Shown: positions 44,901 through 55,465, numbered from the stretch's first letter. The stretch is DNA of 64,000 nt from Nereocystis luetkeana (GCA_031213475.1 JARUPZ010000023.1:7086157-7150156); one strand, 5' to 3'. The notes: a model not told the origin generated them from the letters alone. Numbers and translations: made by a program.

Positions 44901-46455
44901 AATGGAGCGTGCCCAAGGTTGGAAAGGTAAAGATAAAATGGCCAGGTCACAGGGTAGAAGGGAGTTTCTCGATCCCGCAATTGCGAGAAAACACGCCTTG
45001 TTTGTTGCACGGGTTGTGCGGGCAAGTGGGGTACTGCAGTAGTCTCCTGCTATGAACGGGTATGGCTCAGCTGGGGTTTTCGCTGCATTTGAAGGAACAT
45101 AATTGAGGACATGCTATCTGCTGTCGTTTGAGTAGTCGCGAAGCAATCTCTCGCGACGCGGCATGCCTTGTCGCGCGCGAATCTTGAGATCTGTCGTACG
45201 AAGCTCGGAAGCCCCAGCGGCCCACATCTATGTACAGGAGTGCCGGACTGGGCAAATACTTTGCCCCTGAGGCAGCCCACTTCAAACGATATTTAACGTA
45301 CTACTGTAGGTAGTCGTGATCGCACGTCCTTACTAAAGGCAGCGATGGCCGACGTGATCGAGGATTTGGGTGGCGATCTACGCTCTGTGCACGCTTGCGT
45401 TCTCGCACCGGCTGGCGTACAGTATTCATTGTACTGATGTGTATGCATGCGACGGATTCTACTCTGATCGTTTGCGGTGTTTCATTGAACTCCCACAATG
45501 CGCATGGCACAGGTTCTTGGGTGGACGGGGGTGGGCATGCTGTTGTTCCAGTTTGCACTGTATCCAGCCCTTTGTAGAGGTTTGGGCATCGTTCGACTGG
45601 TTCGATTATCGGGCGTGATCGCGGTGCTGGTGATCCTCATCATACCTGACATACAACATACCAGCTGGAGCGAGCGCAACTCCTATGTGGTGGGGGTGAC
45701 CCTCGTGGTCTTGTTCCAGAGCTGCACGTCTGTGGTATGTTTTGCAGAGTTGTTTGAACCCAGACGGTGCAACAGTTGGGTTTGGGGCCATGGCATGATA
45801 TGTATGAATAGTGTATAATCAACGCTGTGCAGCGCCCTGTATGTTTAACACGCCTATTTTTTCGCCTGGTCGATTTTGGCGTGTCATGATCTTCCCGTAC
45901 TAATGTTTTGCTTCACGTTGGAAACGCCTGCGAAATGCCGCGATCGATACTCGGCCGTGTATGGCGTAGTATTTTGTTTGTTTCGAGGCTACAGTGCCAT
46001 AAGGTCAATAGCGTAACGCCTGTGATACCCAACCTCCGCGCGACGCGTATTCCTCCACCAAACAGGCAGAGATCGCGTCGACTCTCGCATCGGCAAATGC
46101 CGTGCCGGGAAATATGCGCGGAAAATTCGGCGGAATATTTTCCATGGTCGGGAGCGTGGGGAGAGTCATCGGGCCTCCCACCCTCTCCAGCCTGCTGGCG
46201 TGGTCACTTGAATCCACCGGAGGCGTGGACTATCACCTGGTGTTCGTATTAGAAGCAATCTTCATGCTCGTCATTGTCTTGCTCGGGCTGCGTTCCTTCA
46301 CGCTAGCGTCGTTGACGATTCCCATTGAACATAGGCACGCCTCCTATGAACATTTTCCGCTGGTTGATAATACGGGCCGCGCTAGCAGCGACGGCATAGC
46401 CGGGGAGGCAATTGCCCCACGGTTAGAGGGCGGGCGGCGACGCGTCCTGCACTGA
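26808..46455 (+). CDS. Major facilitator superfamily transporter, ZIF-like, 9 exons, 600 aa
   Basis: Exons: 26808-26958, 41341-41524, 41813-41916, 42133-42238, 42754-42882, 43554-43974, 44831-44926, 45513-45734, 46066-46455. All junctions are GT-AG, every phase matches, and the total is 1,803 bases: 600 residues plus TGA. The order of features is that of a 12-helix MFS carrier. There is a first helix in exon 1, motif [15 protein letters not shown] (residues 72-85), [35 protein letters not shown], a long acidic central loop, MYPLWLL, then the C-terminal helices with [18 protein letters not shown]. The helix-5 GP motif and the YP/LPET signatures resemble the zinc-induced-facilitator-like group. 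Substrate is unknown. It is probably a proton-coupled membrane exporter by family analogy. Several exons are invisible as long open frames. Confidence 0.86.
28862..29179 (-). CDS. Hypothetical open frame with ASGG repeats and acidic tail
   Basis: An open frame of about 105 codons inside intron 1 of the MFS gene, on the opposite strand. It contains [20 protein letters not shown] and [14 protein letters not shown], then an [10 protein letters not shown] repeat and an acidic end ([14 protein letters not shown]) before a stop. There is no ATG at the start, so it would be a terminal exon or a fragment of an old gene or element. I do not recognise it. The (GAGGCACCGCCGCTCGCT)n-type repeat on the other strand (28960-29010) could alone keep the frame open. 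Confidence 0.25.
   Translation of the reverse strand: MVILAYKNTAVRLELPTIGDRGLHLRIAADNTVLNDLFELSVMLRHNCGVRRGARNDSASGGASASGGASASGRASPRSDARARPVEVADSGDDGEGEGGEDVDM
30125..30205 (-). repeat. tRNA-like SINE head
   Basis: The minus strand has TGGGCGAGGCGG and, about 35 bases on, GGTTCAATTCT (30146-30156), the spacing of pol III A and B boxes. No complete cloverleaf was found. Confidence 0.4.
30865..31045 (+). repeat. Dispersed repeat shared with 49640-49830
   Basis: Shared blocks are AATCGTCCTTTCT, TTCATCAGTACACCCAGTG, TGTGGTCACAGACTG and GCCAGCGTACCGGGTACGA, in the same order. Confidence 0.65.
31840..33835 (-). pseudogene. Degenerate non-LTR retrotransposon (LINE) reverse transcriptase
   Basis: Minus-strand fragments in several frames spell a LINE polymerase. 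First an N-terminal part ([20 protein letters not shown], about 33390-33830), then the fingers/palm ([52 protein letters not shown], 32976-33383). The catalytic region follows ([10 protein letters not shown] and [18 protein letters not shown], 32304-32786), then a C-terminal part ([12 protein letters not shown], stop, [32 protein letters not shown], 31840-32160). The usual YADD box reads YVYD, so a catalytic Asp is lost. There are frameshifts and a nonsense codon. No endonuclease domain is visible, so it is 5' truncated. It is dead. Confidence 0.85.
36375..40420. repeat. Dispersed family within the MFS intron
   Basis: 36375-36860 and 37905-38240 share GGCTGGTTCGTGCCTT, a CAGCCAGAAACGACTCACGA-like block and TGCGCGAGCG-type sequence. 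An inverted copy lies at 40230-40420. The blocks near 36045 and 38755 share CGACCGAACGGG and ACAAATA. Confidence 0.6.
37152..37247. mobile_element. 96 bp palindromic element
   Basis: Arms AACCCTGTGAGGGCAAACTG and its near complement, with an inner CCCGTTTTGGGAC / GTCCCCAAAACGGGAC pair. A related element is at 15698-15770 (GGACTGCAGCCCCGTTTTGG and complement). Confidence 0.65.
41341..42882 (+). CDS. Exons 2-5 of the MFS transporter: helices 2-6
   Basis: Exon 2 (41341-41524) carries helix 2, motif A ([13 protein letters not shown]) and helix 3. Exon 3 (41813-41916) reads [20 protein letters not shown] and [14 protein letters not shown] in a frame that gives no long ORF. Exon 4 (42133-42238) carries [20 protein letters not shown] and [12 protein letters not shown]. 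Exon 5 (42754-42882) has [15 protein letters not shown] and [12 protein letters not shown]. The split codons are R112, G147, R182 and G225. Donors are GTGAGG, GTGAGA, GTGATA and GTAAAT. Confidence 0.86.
43554..43974 (+). CDS. Exon 6 of the MFS transporter: acidic central loop and start of helix 7
   Basis: 140 codons after a GCTGCAG acceptor. Most of the exon is a hydrophilic loop between the two halves of the carrier, with acidic runs ([21 protein letters not shown]) and a basic FVKRKRG. It ends with [18 protein letters not shown] at GTGAGG in phase 0. The cytosolic side is expected from MFS topology. The loop is longer than in many relatives and may be regulatory. The minus-strand open frames here are shadows. 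Confidence 0.8.
44831..46455 (+). CDS. Exons 7-9 of the MFS transporter: helices 7-12 and stop
   Basis: Exon 7 (44831-44926) reads [19 protein letters not shown], then [12 protein letters not shown] at GTAAAG. The alternative donor 18 bases... before it would drop VGK, which the family normally keeps. Exon 8 (45513-45734) carries [18 protein letters not shown] and a hydrophobic helix, ending at GTATGT. Exon 9 (46066-46455) carries [31 protein letters not shown] and a last helix ([18 protein letters not shown]), then a hydrophilic tail ending RRRVLH and TGA. A four-copy tandem repeat begins just after the stop. Confidence 0.84.
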
Positions 46456-46464
46456 GGACGTACA

Positions 46465-47430
46465 TTTGTTGTGGCTCTAGATGGCTGCTATAAGTCAACT
46501 CGTGGAACGATACGCGTTGACGTGCTTTTGCCTTGGTGTTATCTTAGCACGTTCGTGTATGGCGATCGGGGTGGTGGTTGATGTTTGTGTTAGGATTCGA
46601 GTTTGGTTGGGAACTGCGAATCCTAACAGTAACAAGTGGCAACCAACCTCACTTTGGTTTTAGTATGACCCCCCATGTCTACGCGCCGAGGACGTACGGT
46701 AGTTGTGGCCTTCGAAGGGCTGTTCTAAAATAATTCGTAAAACGATTGGCGTTGCCGTGATGTCCCCCTGGTGTCACCTGAGTACCTGCGTGTATGGGGA
46801 TCGGGTTGGTGGTGGTTGGTGTTTAGGTCAAGGTTAGAGTTCGGTTGGGAACTGCAAATCCGAACAACAACAGGTGACAAACAACCTATTTTTTGGGTTG
46901 AGTATGACCGCCCCTGTCCACGTACTGCCGACGTATTACGTACTGAGGACATACAATAGTTATGGCCCTAGATGGGCTGTTGTAGAATAACTCGTCAAAC
47001 GATATGCGTTGCGGTGCTGTCCCCTATAGGTGGTACTTTTAGGATGGACGTGTACGTTAATCGGTATGGTGGTGGTCGGTGTTTGGGCTACGGTTAGAGT
47101 TTGGTTGGGATCTGCAAATCCAAATAGCAACAAGCGACAGCCAACCTGTGATATTGGTTTTAGTATAACCCCCGTTTTCTACGCACCGAGGACGTGCACT
47201 CGTTGGGCCCTAAAAGGGTTGTTGCAACATAACTCATAAAACGATGTGCGCTCCCTCGCTGTTCCCTAGGTGTTTCTTCAATAAGCACGTGATCGATGAT
47301 TGGGGTCATGATCGTCGGTGTTAGGGTCAAGGTTAGAATGCGGTTCGGATTGCCAATCCGAACGGCAGCAAGTGAGAACCGCCCATATTTTGGTTTCAGT
47401 GCCCCCCCCCCCTGTCGCACGCCTCGGAAG
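46465..47430 (+). repeat. Tandem repeat, about four units of about 245 bp
   Basis: Imperfect units start near 46470, 46715, 46965 and 47210. Shared landmarks in each are a TGTGTTAGG/TGTTTAGG segment, GAGTTTGGTTGGGAACTGC, the sequence AACAGTAACAAG and derivatives, and TTTTAGTATGACCCCC. The array begins within 20 bases of the MFS stop codon, so it may lie in that gene's 3' UTR or terminator region. Confidence 0.75.
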
Positions 47431-48019
47431 GTGTGGTTTCTGGCTTTTGTTTTTACCGAGTGCCCATGAGTCCTACCTCTACCCATGAGACCCGTGACGC
47501 ACGTATGGATCGATTAATATAACAATTACGATGTTGGGGAACTAACGTTACAACTGCTGCTTGCTCTACGTATTGTGTACACAGCAGGGAGGCACGAGGT
47601 TAATGCGCGGACGGTGTCAGCAGCAAACCCGTGTCGGGTTCCACAATAGGTCGAACATCAGAGATGTCCGCGTGAGAAGTGCGAGCGATAACTGTTTTGT
47701 ACGTGCGAGGTGAAACATGCCACATGACGAGTTTTGTACCACACTGAAATGTCATGGATCGTGATCTTTTGCCATGCCGAAAAGTCGCGAATCGTGTTTT
47801 TTTCTTAACCGTTATTTGCGACCCCAAATAACAAAGCGCAGCAATACCAGGCCCCGTGCGTGCCTCTTTTTCACTGACTCCCTCCACTTCTTGTGGTTGT
47901 TGGCTTCCTCCTGCTGCGGTGTTGCTGCGGGTTGCCGTGGGCCAGGCGGGGTTCTGTCGTTGTCTGGCGTATGCGTGTATTTCTTGCCCAAATTACTGCT
48001 GTTGTGCATATTCTCAGTT

Positions 48020-48430
48020 TGTAGAACTGAGTCTTTGTTTTGTTAAAAGCAAATCTGTCTGTCTGTCTGGCTGTCCGCAAGGCTTATATTTTCGAACACT
48101 TCGCAATGGCCGATAAAAAAGCTCGTTACATATGATATTCGTACCACGTATTCGACCCTTACGGACCTTATATACTGAAGCATACCATACCACCAGGCAA
48201 ATTTAGCCATATAATACATCCACGACATCGTACCATGGTACCATACCGCAAACGTACCATACCATATACTGTGTTTTTCCCGTCCCGTACCGTTAAAACA
48301 TACCATACCACATACGGTGGTTTTCCCATATTCGCATATACCATACCAACATATCCCATATCCCGTACCGTGTTTGTTCCATATAGTATACACCAAGCCG
48401 CGCAGTACCATCATACCATGTACCAACATA
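48020..48430 (+). repeat. CATACC-rich dispersed repeat, copy 1
   Basis: A TCTGTCTGTCTG run, then GGCTTATATTTTCGAACAC, a non-repetitive segment and an array of CATACC/GTACC variants. It also occurs at 50440-50830 and, inverted, at 58320-58745. Confidence 0.75.
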
Positions 48431-49189
48431 TTATGATATCACACCAGGTATAGGTACACGAGAAGAGCAAGCTCTCTGAATCCAAGATGTTCTCCACGAC
48501 AACAAGCAGCAGCAGAACGATCGATGCGTTGGACGGCGACACAAATAACTAGCGTCGTTGCTTCGCGCCCGACGCGCGGTCAGTGGGCGGCGCATCTCTC
48601 CGTGGCCACTACAACAGTCGGCTGGTGCGGGTTTGGGTACCAAGAGAAGCGCACGCGGCGCGCACCTCTCGGCGTACTCGTAGACTACAGCAGCAGCGGC
48701 ACAGCAGCAACACCAGCAGCAACAGCAGCAGCAGTCAGTCATATAGTAAGTACAAACTACCAAGACGAGTTGACAAAGAAAGGCAGTCAGAGTTGACTCG
48801 GACGCTTGGGTCCTACGCGCAGTGCAGCGAACCCAGCGCGTCTCTTCGCAGCACCAGACAACAACAACAGGAGAGTTGGTCTCGGCGTTTGCTCGCGTCT
48901 GTGCGCGCCCAGCAAATCCGAGCAACGACAACACACAATGGCCGGTGCCGTGTGGCGGGCTCTGGTCTGGCGTATGATCAAAAACTATTGACCGCTGCAG
49001 TATTAATAGTAGCAGTTGTTGTAGTAGCAGTATTAATAGTAGTAGTTGTGGTTGTAGTAGCAGCAGTTGTATTATTAGTAGTAATGCAGTACGAGAGCTG
49101 ATTTAAATGGAATTGTACTGGAAATAGAGGTAATTCGGGGAGATGAATGAAAACAAATCTCTACGTAGTATCCGTCTCGAATGGCGAAG

Positions 49190-49380
49190 AGTAGGCTTTT
49201 TTCAGGTTTGGGAGGATACCGTAGGACGCCGCCGGCAAGCTCTTGCCCCCTATAGAGCATAGATCCACCTGATTTCTTCGAGCCCGTTATCTATACTAGT
49301 TACCCTTGCCCGCCACGAAGCGGGTTGGCCTTGGGCTGAGTCTATGTCGAGATCAAGCGTCTATCGTCGCATGAGCTGAT
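49190..49380 (+). repeat. Solo copy of the foldback-arm repeat
   Basis: Contains GGTTTGGGAGGATACCGTAG, then AGCGGGTTGGCC and a GTCGAGATC block. The same module is found at 51140-51325, within 52720-52925 (inverted), at 53815-54000, and partly at 52095-52180. It is part of the foldback element at 52515-54195. Confidence 0.7.
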
Positions 49381-50181
49381 CTTTACCAGCAGATTGTTGA
49401 CACTTTGCGACGAGAAAAAACAAATTGCGCCGCCTGCAGCCGAAAACAGCAGCAGTACGGGGACAGCAGAAGTGAATTACTTTTTAGTTCGCCTATAATA
49501 TTAATGTCTTGCGATCCTTGTCGTATGTTTCGGTACTCGTAAATAACCCGGCAGTTGAAACAACATGTCAATCTGTCGATGATGTTTGATGTGACATAAT
49601 GTGTGAACAATCCACCACATGTTTTTCACTTGTTGTTGTTGTCTTCACATTGAATCGTCCTTTCTACCCAGTTTCATCAGTACACCCAGTGTCCGTCCTG
49701 ATTCCTTATCCTCCTACTCGTAGAGATATACTGATTTTGTGGTCACAGACTGTTGTTAAAAAATAAAAATAAATCGCAAATTCAAATGTCGAGCAAGTGA
49801 AATGCCAGCGTACCGGGTACGATAACACAAACTAGGTGTGCTATTTTGTATTTTTTGGGGCGGAAAACGTGTTTTTTTGCCGTTCCTACTTTAAAACAAT
49901 TCATCATCGATAAATCAATCAAAAAGTAGCGGAATGTCACACACATCACCAAAATAGGCTGAATAGTTCGACGGGAGCAGCAAGCGCGCTGTACACGTGG
50001 CCTCAACATGTCGATTGCGGAGCCTGCGGACGAGATGCCATCATCAGCGCCGAGCCTCAACGACCGTCCTCCTCGGCAAGCAACGAAGAGAGACCCCTCC
50101 TCCTCCAGATGAGGAGCGCATTATTTGTTGCCTCCGCCTAGGCTGTATGCTGCATGTCCTCCACATTGCGGTTGTTTCTGG

Positions 50182-50420
50182 GCGGGATCAGACTCGGAGG
50201 GTGATTTAGGTAGCGACGTAGGCGGGTGCTCGGGATCGCAAGGAAGGTCGAGGGATGAAAGCAAACCCTCCACCTCCGAATCTAGTGCAGAGGGGTCGGA
50301 GAGGTCGAGGTCGGGGTCGGAGTCTGGGTCGGAGAGTTCGGGGTCTGGGTCGGGCTCAGGCTCAGGCTCGGACGCCTCGAGTTCGCCGTCGGAAAGCGAT
50401 GATAGTACGTACCAGGTAGT
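50182..50420 (+). other. Ser/Gly/Asp-rich low-complexity open frame
   Basis: Plus-strand frame with GSESGSESSGSGSGSGSGSD, GC-rich, inside a repeat-rich stretch. The opposite strand is open too (PEPEPDPDPELSDPDSDPD), as expected from a TCGGGG-type tandem repeat. It could be a disordered exon or plain simple sequence. Confidence 0.25.
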
Positions 50421-50439
50421 GAATAAAACAAGAAGAAAC

Positions 50440-50830
50440 AACAATTCTCAGTCTGTAGAACTGAGTCTCTGGTTTGGTAAATGCAAATCTGTCTGTCTGT
50501 CTGTCTCTTCCGCAAGGCTTATATTTTTGAACACTTTCCAATGGCCGATAAGCTCGTTACAGATGATATTCGTACGACGTATTCGACCTTTACGGGCCTT
50601 ATATACTGAAACATACCATACCACCAGGCAAATTTAGCCATATAATACATCCACGATATCGTACCATGGTACCATACCGCAAACGTACCGTACCATATAC
50701 TGTTTTCCCGTACCATACCGTCAACACATACCATACCACATACGGTGGTTTTCCTATATTCCCATATATATATACCATACCACCAACATATTCCATATTC
50801 CCACATACCATACCACCAACATATCCCATA
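50440..50830 (+). repeat. CATACC-rich dispersed repeat, copy 2
   Basis: Very similar to copy 1 over about 300 bp, including CAGGCAAATTTAGCCATATA. The distal part expands with CCAACATATCCCATA units. Confidence 0.75.
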
Positions 50831-51139
50831 ATAATAGCCACACCGTGTAAGGCAGTCAGAGTTGGGGAGGCGTCTATACACCAGACCAGGTGCCTGCTAC
50901 TACTACTGCTGTAGTGCCGTGTTGTTGTGCAAGGGTGGCGATGAATATAGAGTATGCACGTCGAGAGCACTGCTGTTCGCCAGACCAAAGAAAGGCAGTC
51001 AGAGTTGGCTCAGACGCTTGGGTCCTACGCTCAGTGCAGCGCATTGGCAGCTGGTGTGCACAAAATAGATTAAAAACATTATCTACGAGTACCACTGCTG
51101 CTGTACGATCCGTTTCGAATGGCATTTTTTTTTTTTTTT

Positions 51140-51325
51140 TTTCAGGTTTGGGAGGATACCGTAGGACGCCGCCGGCAAGCTCTTCCCCCCTAGAGCATGC
51201 GCCCACCTCATTTATTCGAGCCCGTCATCTATACTAGTTGATTTTGCCCGGCACCGAGCGGGTTGGCCGTGGGCTGAGTGTCTCTCGAGATCGAGCGTCT
51301 ATCGTCTATCGTCGCACGAGCTGAA
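51140..51325 (+). repeat. Second solo copy of the foldback-arm repeat
   Basis: The same order of blocks as at 49190-49380, preceded by an 18-base T run. Both copies follow the CATACC repeat, so a compound segment of about 2.4 kb (48.0-49.4 kb and 50.4-51.3 kb) appears partly duplicated. Shared flanking sequence includes AAAGAAAGGCAGTCAGAGTT (48776 and 50986). Confidence 0.65.
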
Positions 51326-51644
51326 AGAAAATGTTTGTGTACTTCGCGTTCCATTCGCATACTTATAGCAGGCATTTTACAGTACAACAACCGGAGTGGA
51401 TTACTTCTTGTGCGACAGCGAAAATATCTACGAGTACTACTACCACTGCTGTATCCGCCTCGAATGGCAAGAATATTGCATACTATAGGCCTTTTACAAC
51501 AGCAGTGGACTACTTTCTACTTTTCGCCTTTATTACTTGTATGTAGCGATCCTCGTCGTATGGGCCGGTACAATAATAACCCGGCAGTTGAAAATACATG
51601 TCAATTGTCGAATATGTAACAAAACCCGCAACATGTTTTTCATT

Positions 51645-52035
51645 GATTGGCCAACAAAGCGTCGTCAGCTCTCGGACCGCTTTTGTTGGGAATCTCAAAT
51701 CTTTTATCTATGTAACCCCGCTGTTTTTGCTTCGCTTTCTTCATGCTGCGATCCTCGTGTCATTTTTCGGTGCTCTCTCTTGTCAATCTGTCGTTTAACT
51801 TGTTGTAATTAAAACGACCGACCGACATGTTTTCAGCTCTCGGACCGCTTGTTGGGGATCTCGAATACCGACCGACATGTTTTCAGCTCTCGGACCGCTT
51901 GTTGGGGATCTCAAATATTTATCTCTATAATAAACCCCGCTGTACTTCGCTTTCATGTTGCGATCCTCGTGCCATTTTCCGACACTCTCCGTTGTCAATC
52001 TGTCGTTTAACTTGTTGTAATTAGAACAACCGACA
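51645..52035 (+). repeat. Short tandem and nested direct repeats
   Basis: The block CAGCTCTCGGACCGCTTGTTG occurs near 51665, 51832, 51885 and 52460 as slightly different versions. It is followed by GGGATCTCAAAT and by a TCAATCTGTCGTTTAACTTG block at 51782 and 51997. It looks like local tandem duplication of a dispersed repeat. Confidence 0.65.
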
Positions 52036-52514
52036 TGTTTTTCATGTGACCAACAACAACAGAGAGCGTCGTGACAGCGCTCTGACTATGTCGCGGCCCG
52101 CCATCTATACTATTTGTTCTTGCCTGCCACACCGAGCGGGTTGGCCGTGGGCTGAGTCTCTGTCGAAATACAACTTTTTTTTGTGTAGTATGTCAATCTG
52201 TCGAATGTGTACCAACACACAACATGTATCATGTTGAAAAATTGCATACTATAAGTATAGGTCTTTTACAACAGCTGCTGCAGATGATTACTTTCTACTT
52301 TTCGCCTTTATTCGTATTTTGCGATCCTCGTCGTATGTTCCGGTACTACTCGCAAATAAATAATAACCACAGTAACTAGTTGAAAATACGAAAATACATG
52401 TCAATCTATCGAATGTGTAACAACCCACAACATGTTTTTCATTGGCCAACAAACCGTCGTCAGCTCTCGGACCGCTTGTTGGGGATCTCAAATATGTTAT
52501 CTCTATAAAATAGT

Positions 52515-54195
52515 AAGACCTATGCCAATGGAAACGCGAAGTTCGAAAGTTTTTTTCAAATATATTGCTTTATTTAAAAAAACAGCCGAAAAATTTCACG
52601 TACCGCCGCTGTGGGGGAAAACGATAAAAAGTTTTTTTTTTTTTTTTTTTCCCAACGGCTGCAGGCGGCGCAATTTGTGTGTTTTCTGGTTGGTTGCAAA
52701 TAATTGTCAACACGGTGATCGAAACCAGCTCGTGCGACGATCGACGCTCGATCTCGACATACGTAGACTCAGCCCACGGCCAACCCGCTCGGTATCTGGC
52801 AAGGCCAACGAATATAGATGACGGCCTCGAAGATATGAGGTGGATCCATGCTCTAGGGAGCGAGAGCTTGCCGGCGGCGTCCTACGGTATCCTCCCAAAC
52901 CTGAAAAAAAGTCTATTTTTTGCCATTCGAGACGGATGGAGAGTGTTGTCTTCTATTTTGTGCAAACCAGCGGCCAAATGTTTTTTTATCAGGTGCCTGG
53001 TCAGCTCCCGCCACATGACACCGGCCATGGTGTGAAGAAGACGGTGACCCAAGGGTGTGGGTCGGAGCCCCTATAACGAGCGAACTCCGTCGTTCAGGAT
53101 TCATGACGCAATCGTTGGTTTTGTTGATCGATGTCTGTCGAGGACTCGGAATCTCGCCGCTTCGAACCAAAGATCGGCCTGAGTTTTTCTCAAGCCGATG
53201 TTGGCCCAAGATCGGCCCCAGATTTTTGCTTTTTTCGGGCTTTTCCAACAGTTAGCCTATCTATCTATGCCAATGGGACAGCGAAGTTTCAATAAAAGTT
53301 TGAATTTCAAAGACAACCGCCAAAAAAAATCAGAACACGCTTCCTATATGGGCCACGCAGAAAGACCTATGCCAATGGTACAGCGAAGTTTCAATAAAAG
53401 TTTGAATTTCAAAGATACCCGCCAAAACATCGCAGAGCACGCTTCCTATGGGCCACGTAAAAATAAAAAAGTTCCCATCTTTTGGGAAAGCCCAAAAAAA
53501 GCAAATCTTGGGTCGATGTTGGGCCAACATCGGCTTGAGAAAAACTCAGGCCGATCTTTGGTTTGAAGCGGCGAGATTCCGAGTCCTCGACAGACATCGA
53601 TCAACAAAACCAACGATTGCGTCATGAATTCTGAACGGAGTGCGCTCGTTAGGGGCTCCGACCCCCCCTAGGGTCACCGTCTTCACACCATGGTCGGTGT
53701 CATGTGGCGGGAGCTGACCTGGCGCATAATAAAAAAAAAAATTGGCCGCTGGTTAGCACAAAACAGAAGACAAAACTTCTCCATCCGTCTCGAATGGCAA
53801 AAAATGGACTTTTTTCAGGTTTGGGAGGATACCGTAGGACGACGCCGGCAAGCTCTCGCGCCCTAGAGCATGGATCCACCTGACATCTTCGAGGCCGTCA
53901 TCTATATTCGTTGGCCTTGCCAGATACCGAGCGGGTTGGCCGTGGGCTGAGTCTATGTCGAGATCGGGCGTCGATCGTCGCACGAGCTGGTTTCGATCAC
54001 CGTGTTGACAAATTGCAAGCAGAAAAAACAAATTGCGCCGCCTGCAGCCGTTGGGGGAAAAAAAATGAAAAATAAAACATTTTTCTCTTTTTTTGCCACA
54101 GAGGCGGTACGTGAATTTTTTCGGCTGTTTTTTTAACGCAATATATTTGAAAAAAACTATCTAACTTCGCGTTTCCATTGGCATAGATAGGTCTT
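52515..54195. mobile_element. Foldback element with inverted arms of about 700 bp
   Basis: The left arm (52515 to about 53251) recurs as its reverse complement (about 53480-54195). The outermost bases are AAGACCTATGCC and, at the other end, a GGCATAGATAGGTCTT form. Both arms share the poly-A/T tracts, the GGGAGGATACCGTAGGACG block and the CTCGGAATCTCGCCGCTTC block. The spacer holds two direct copies of a unit of about 95 bp that begins with the same CTATGCCAATGG motif as the termini (53266 and 53366). No transposase frame is present, so it would be non-autonomous. Confidence 0.78.
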
Positions 54196-54569
54196 AAAAT
54201 ACGAAGATCCGGGTAGGTTTTCAAGCCCCTGGATGGCTTTCCGGAAGTGGGACCCCCTCCCCTGAGTTGCTTGCTGGGTCACTTGACTTTGACCATGTAG
54301 AGCATGGGCCACGGAGCCCGGCCGGAACCAATGCTTGCACCGTACTGCCCACGCCGCCCCCCCCTGCGGGCCCCGCAGCAGCAAGCACGAGAAAAGACCC
54401 GCTGCCAAACGAGAAAAGTGAACTATTCCGGAAAAAAAGTCCATTTGGTACAAAGTAATGTAAGGGTCGTTCGTTCGAAATTGCAAGATAATATTCAAGC
54501 GGTGCTTATTTTTGCGACCGGGCTGAAAATCATAAGAGGGAGGTACTCAGTCTGAGTAACAAAATTGTC

Positions 54570-54745
54570 AAGCTGTCGAGCGACGGCCACAGTGAGCACC
54601 GGGCTAAACGCGTGGCGGGCGACGGGGCTCACTGTGGCAGAGAGTAAGGAAAACTTTACCCGGACCGAATCGGTGGCCAGGTGGTTGCGAGAGGGGCGAG
54701 CGGCGTACGAGTCTGAGAGAGAAGCTGAGAAGCTCTTCCGTACGT
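54570..54745 (+). CDS. Possible exon of unknown gene
   Basis: A stop-free plus-strand segment containing VARWLREGRAAYESEREAEK and ending near a GTACGT donor (about 54743). Charged helical composition is coding-like, but no partner exon was found before the copia element or after the foldback element. Confidence 0.2.
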
Positions 54746-55173
54746 TTTTTTTCTTTTTTTTCGGCCGGTGCAAGGTGTTCCAATGTTCCAATAATAATAG
54801 ATGATTATTTCATGAGGGGACGGGGATTTTTTTTATTCCCATTTTCGTTGTTTTTGCGGTGCTTCTGTGCCGTGCTGTGCTTTCTCTTTCTACGTCAAAA
54901 AGGAAAATGCTGCGTGTCGTACAGCAGTACATACAGCAAGCATGTCAAAAGAGGAAAAGGGTTACCCTACCTCGGGTACGTACGTACGTACGTACGGCAT
55001 GTGAGCGAGCGTAGAGGGCTATATACGTATGCCCGGTAACCGCCCGCGAAGCGAAGCCTATATGCGTCCGCGCTGTTTTTAAGGGATCAATTCGAGCACC
55101 GGGTGCGCTTGGGTGATGCGCGGGTGAGGCTTGCCCTGGGGCGGAGAGCCTTGCTCACGGAGAGCGGTCGATC

Positions 55174-55465
55174 GGGAGCATTCGCGCCATAAGGCGGTGG
55201 AAGGAGAGAAGATAAATATCAATTATTTTAGCGTACTGTTAATAGTGTACTGAGAGCAAGGGGGCCACGTTCCCCTAGACTCTAGAAGACCCCTGAAAGC
55301 AGGTCAAACACAATTTTATGCAACTCCTCGGGGAAACACTAATCCCGCCGCAATCTCCGTAGATATATTGGAGTGACACAACAGTTACTCAAGACACTTG
55401 AACTAATACGACAATGACACGTATCAGACATGTGTACGGCTACATCATAGGACCATGTCCGACAG
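55174..55465 (-). repeat. 3' LTR of the copia-type element
   Basis: Direct copy of 57163-57454. Its low-coordinate edge stops at GGGAGCATTC and is followed by unrelated sequence (GATCGACC on the minus strand), so its last few bases appear lost. No target-site duplication was recognised. Confidence 0.8.

Noticed and set aside
46465-47430. Possible CRISPR-like array
   Set aside because: Units are about 245 bp, diverged along their whole length and without short identical repeats; a eukaryotic minisatellite fits better.
48431-49101. Overlapping long frames rich in Ser, Cys and Ala
   Set aside because: They arise from CAG/CAA and GTA trinucleotide runs; open on both strands, as expected for such repeats.
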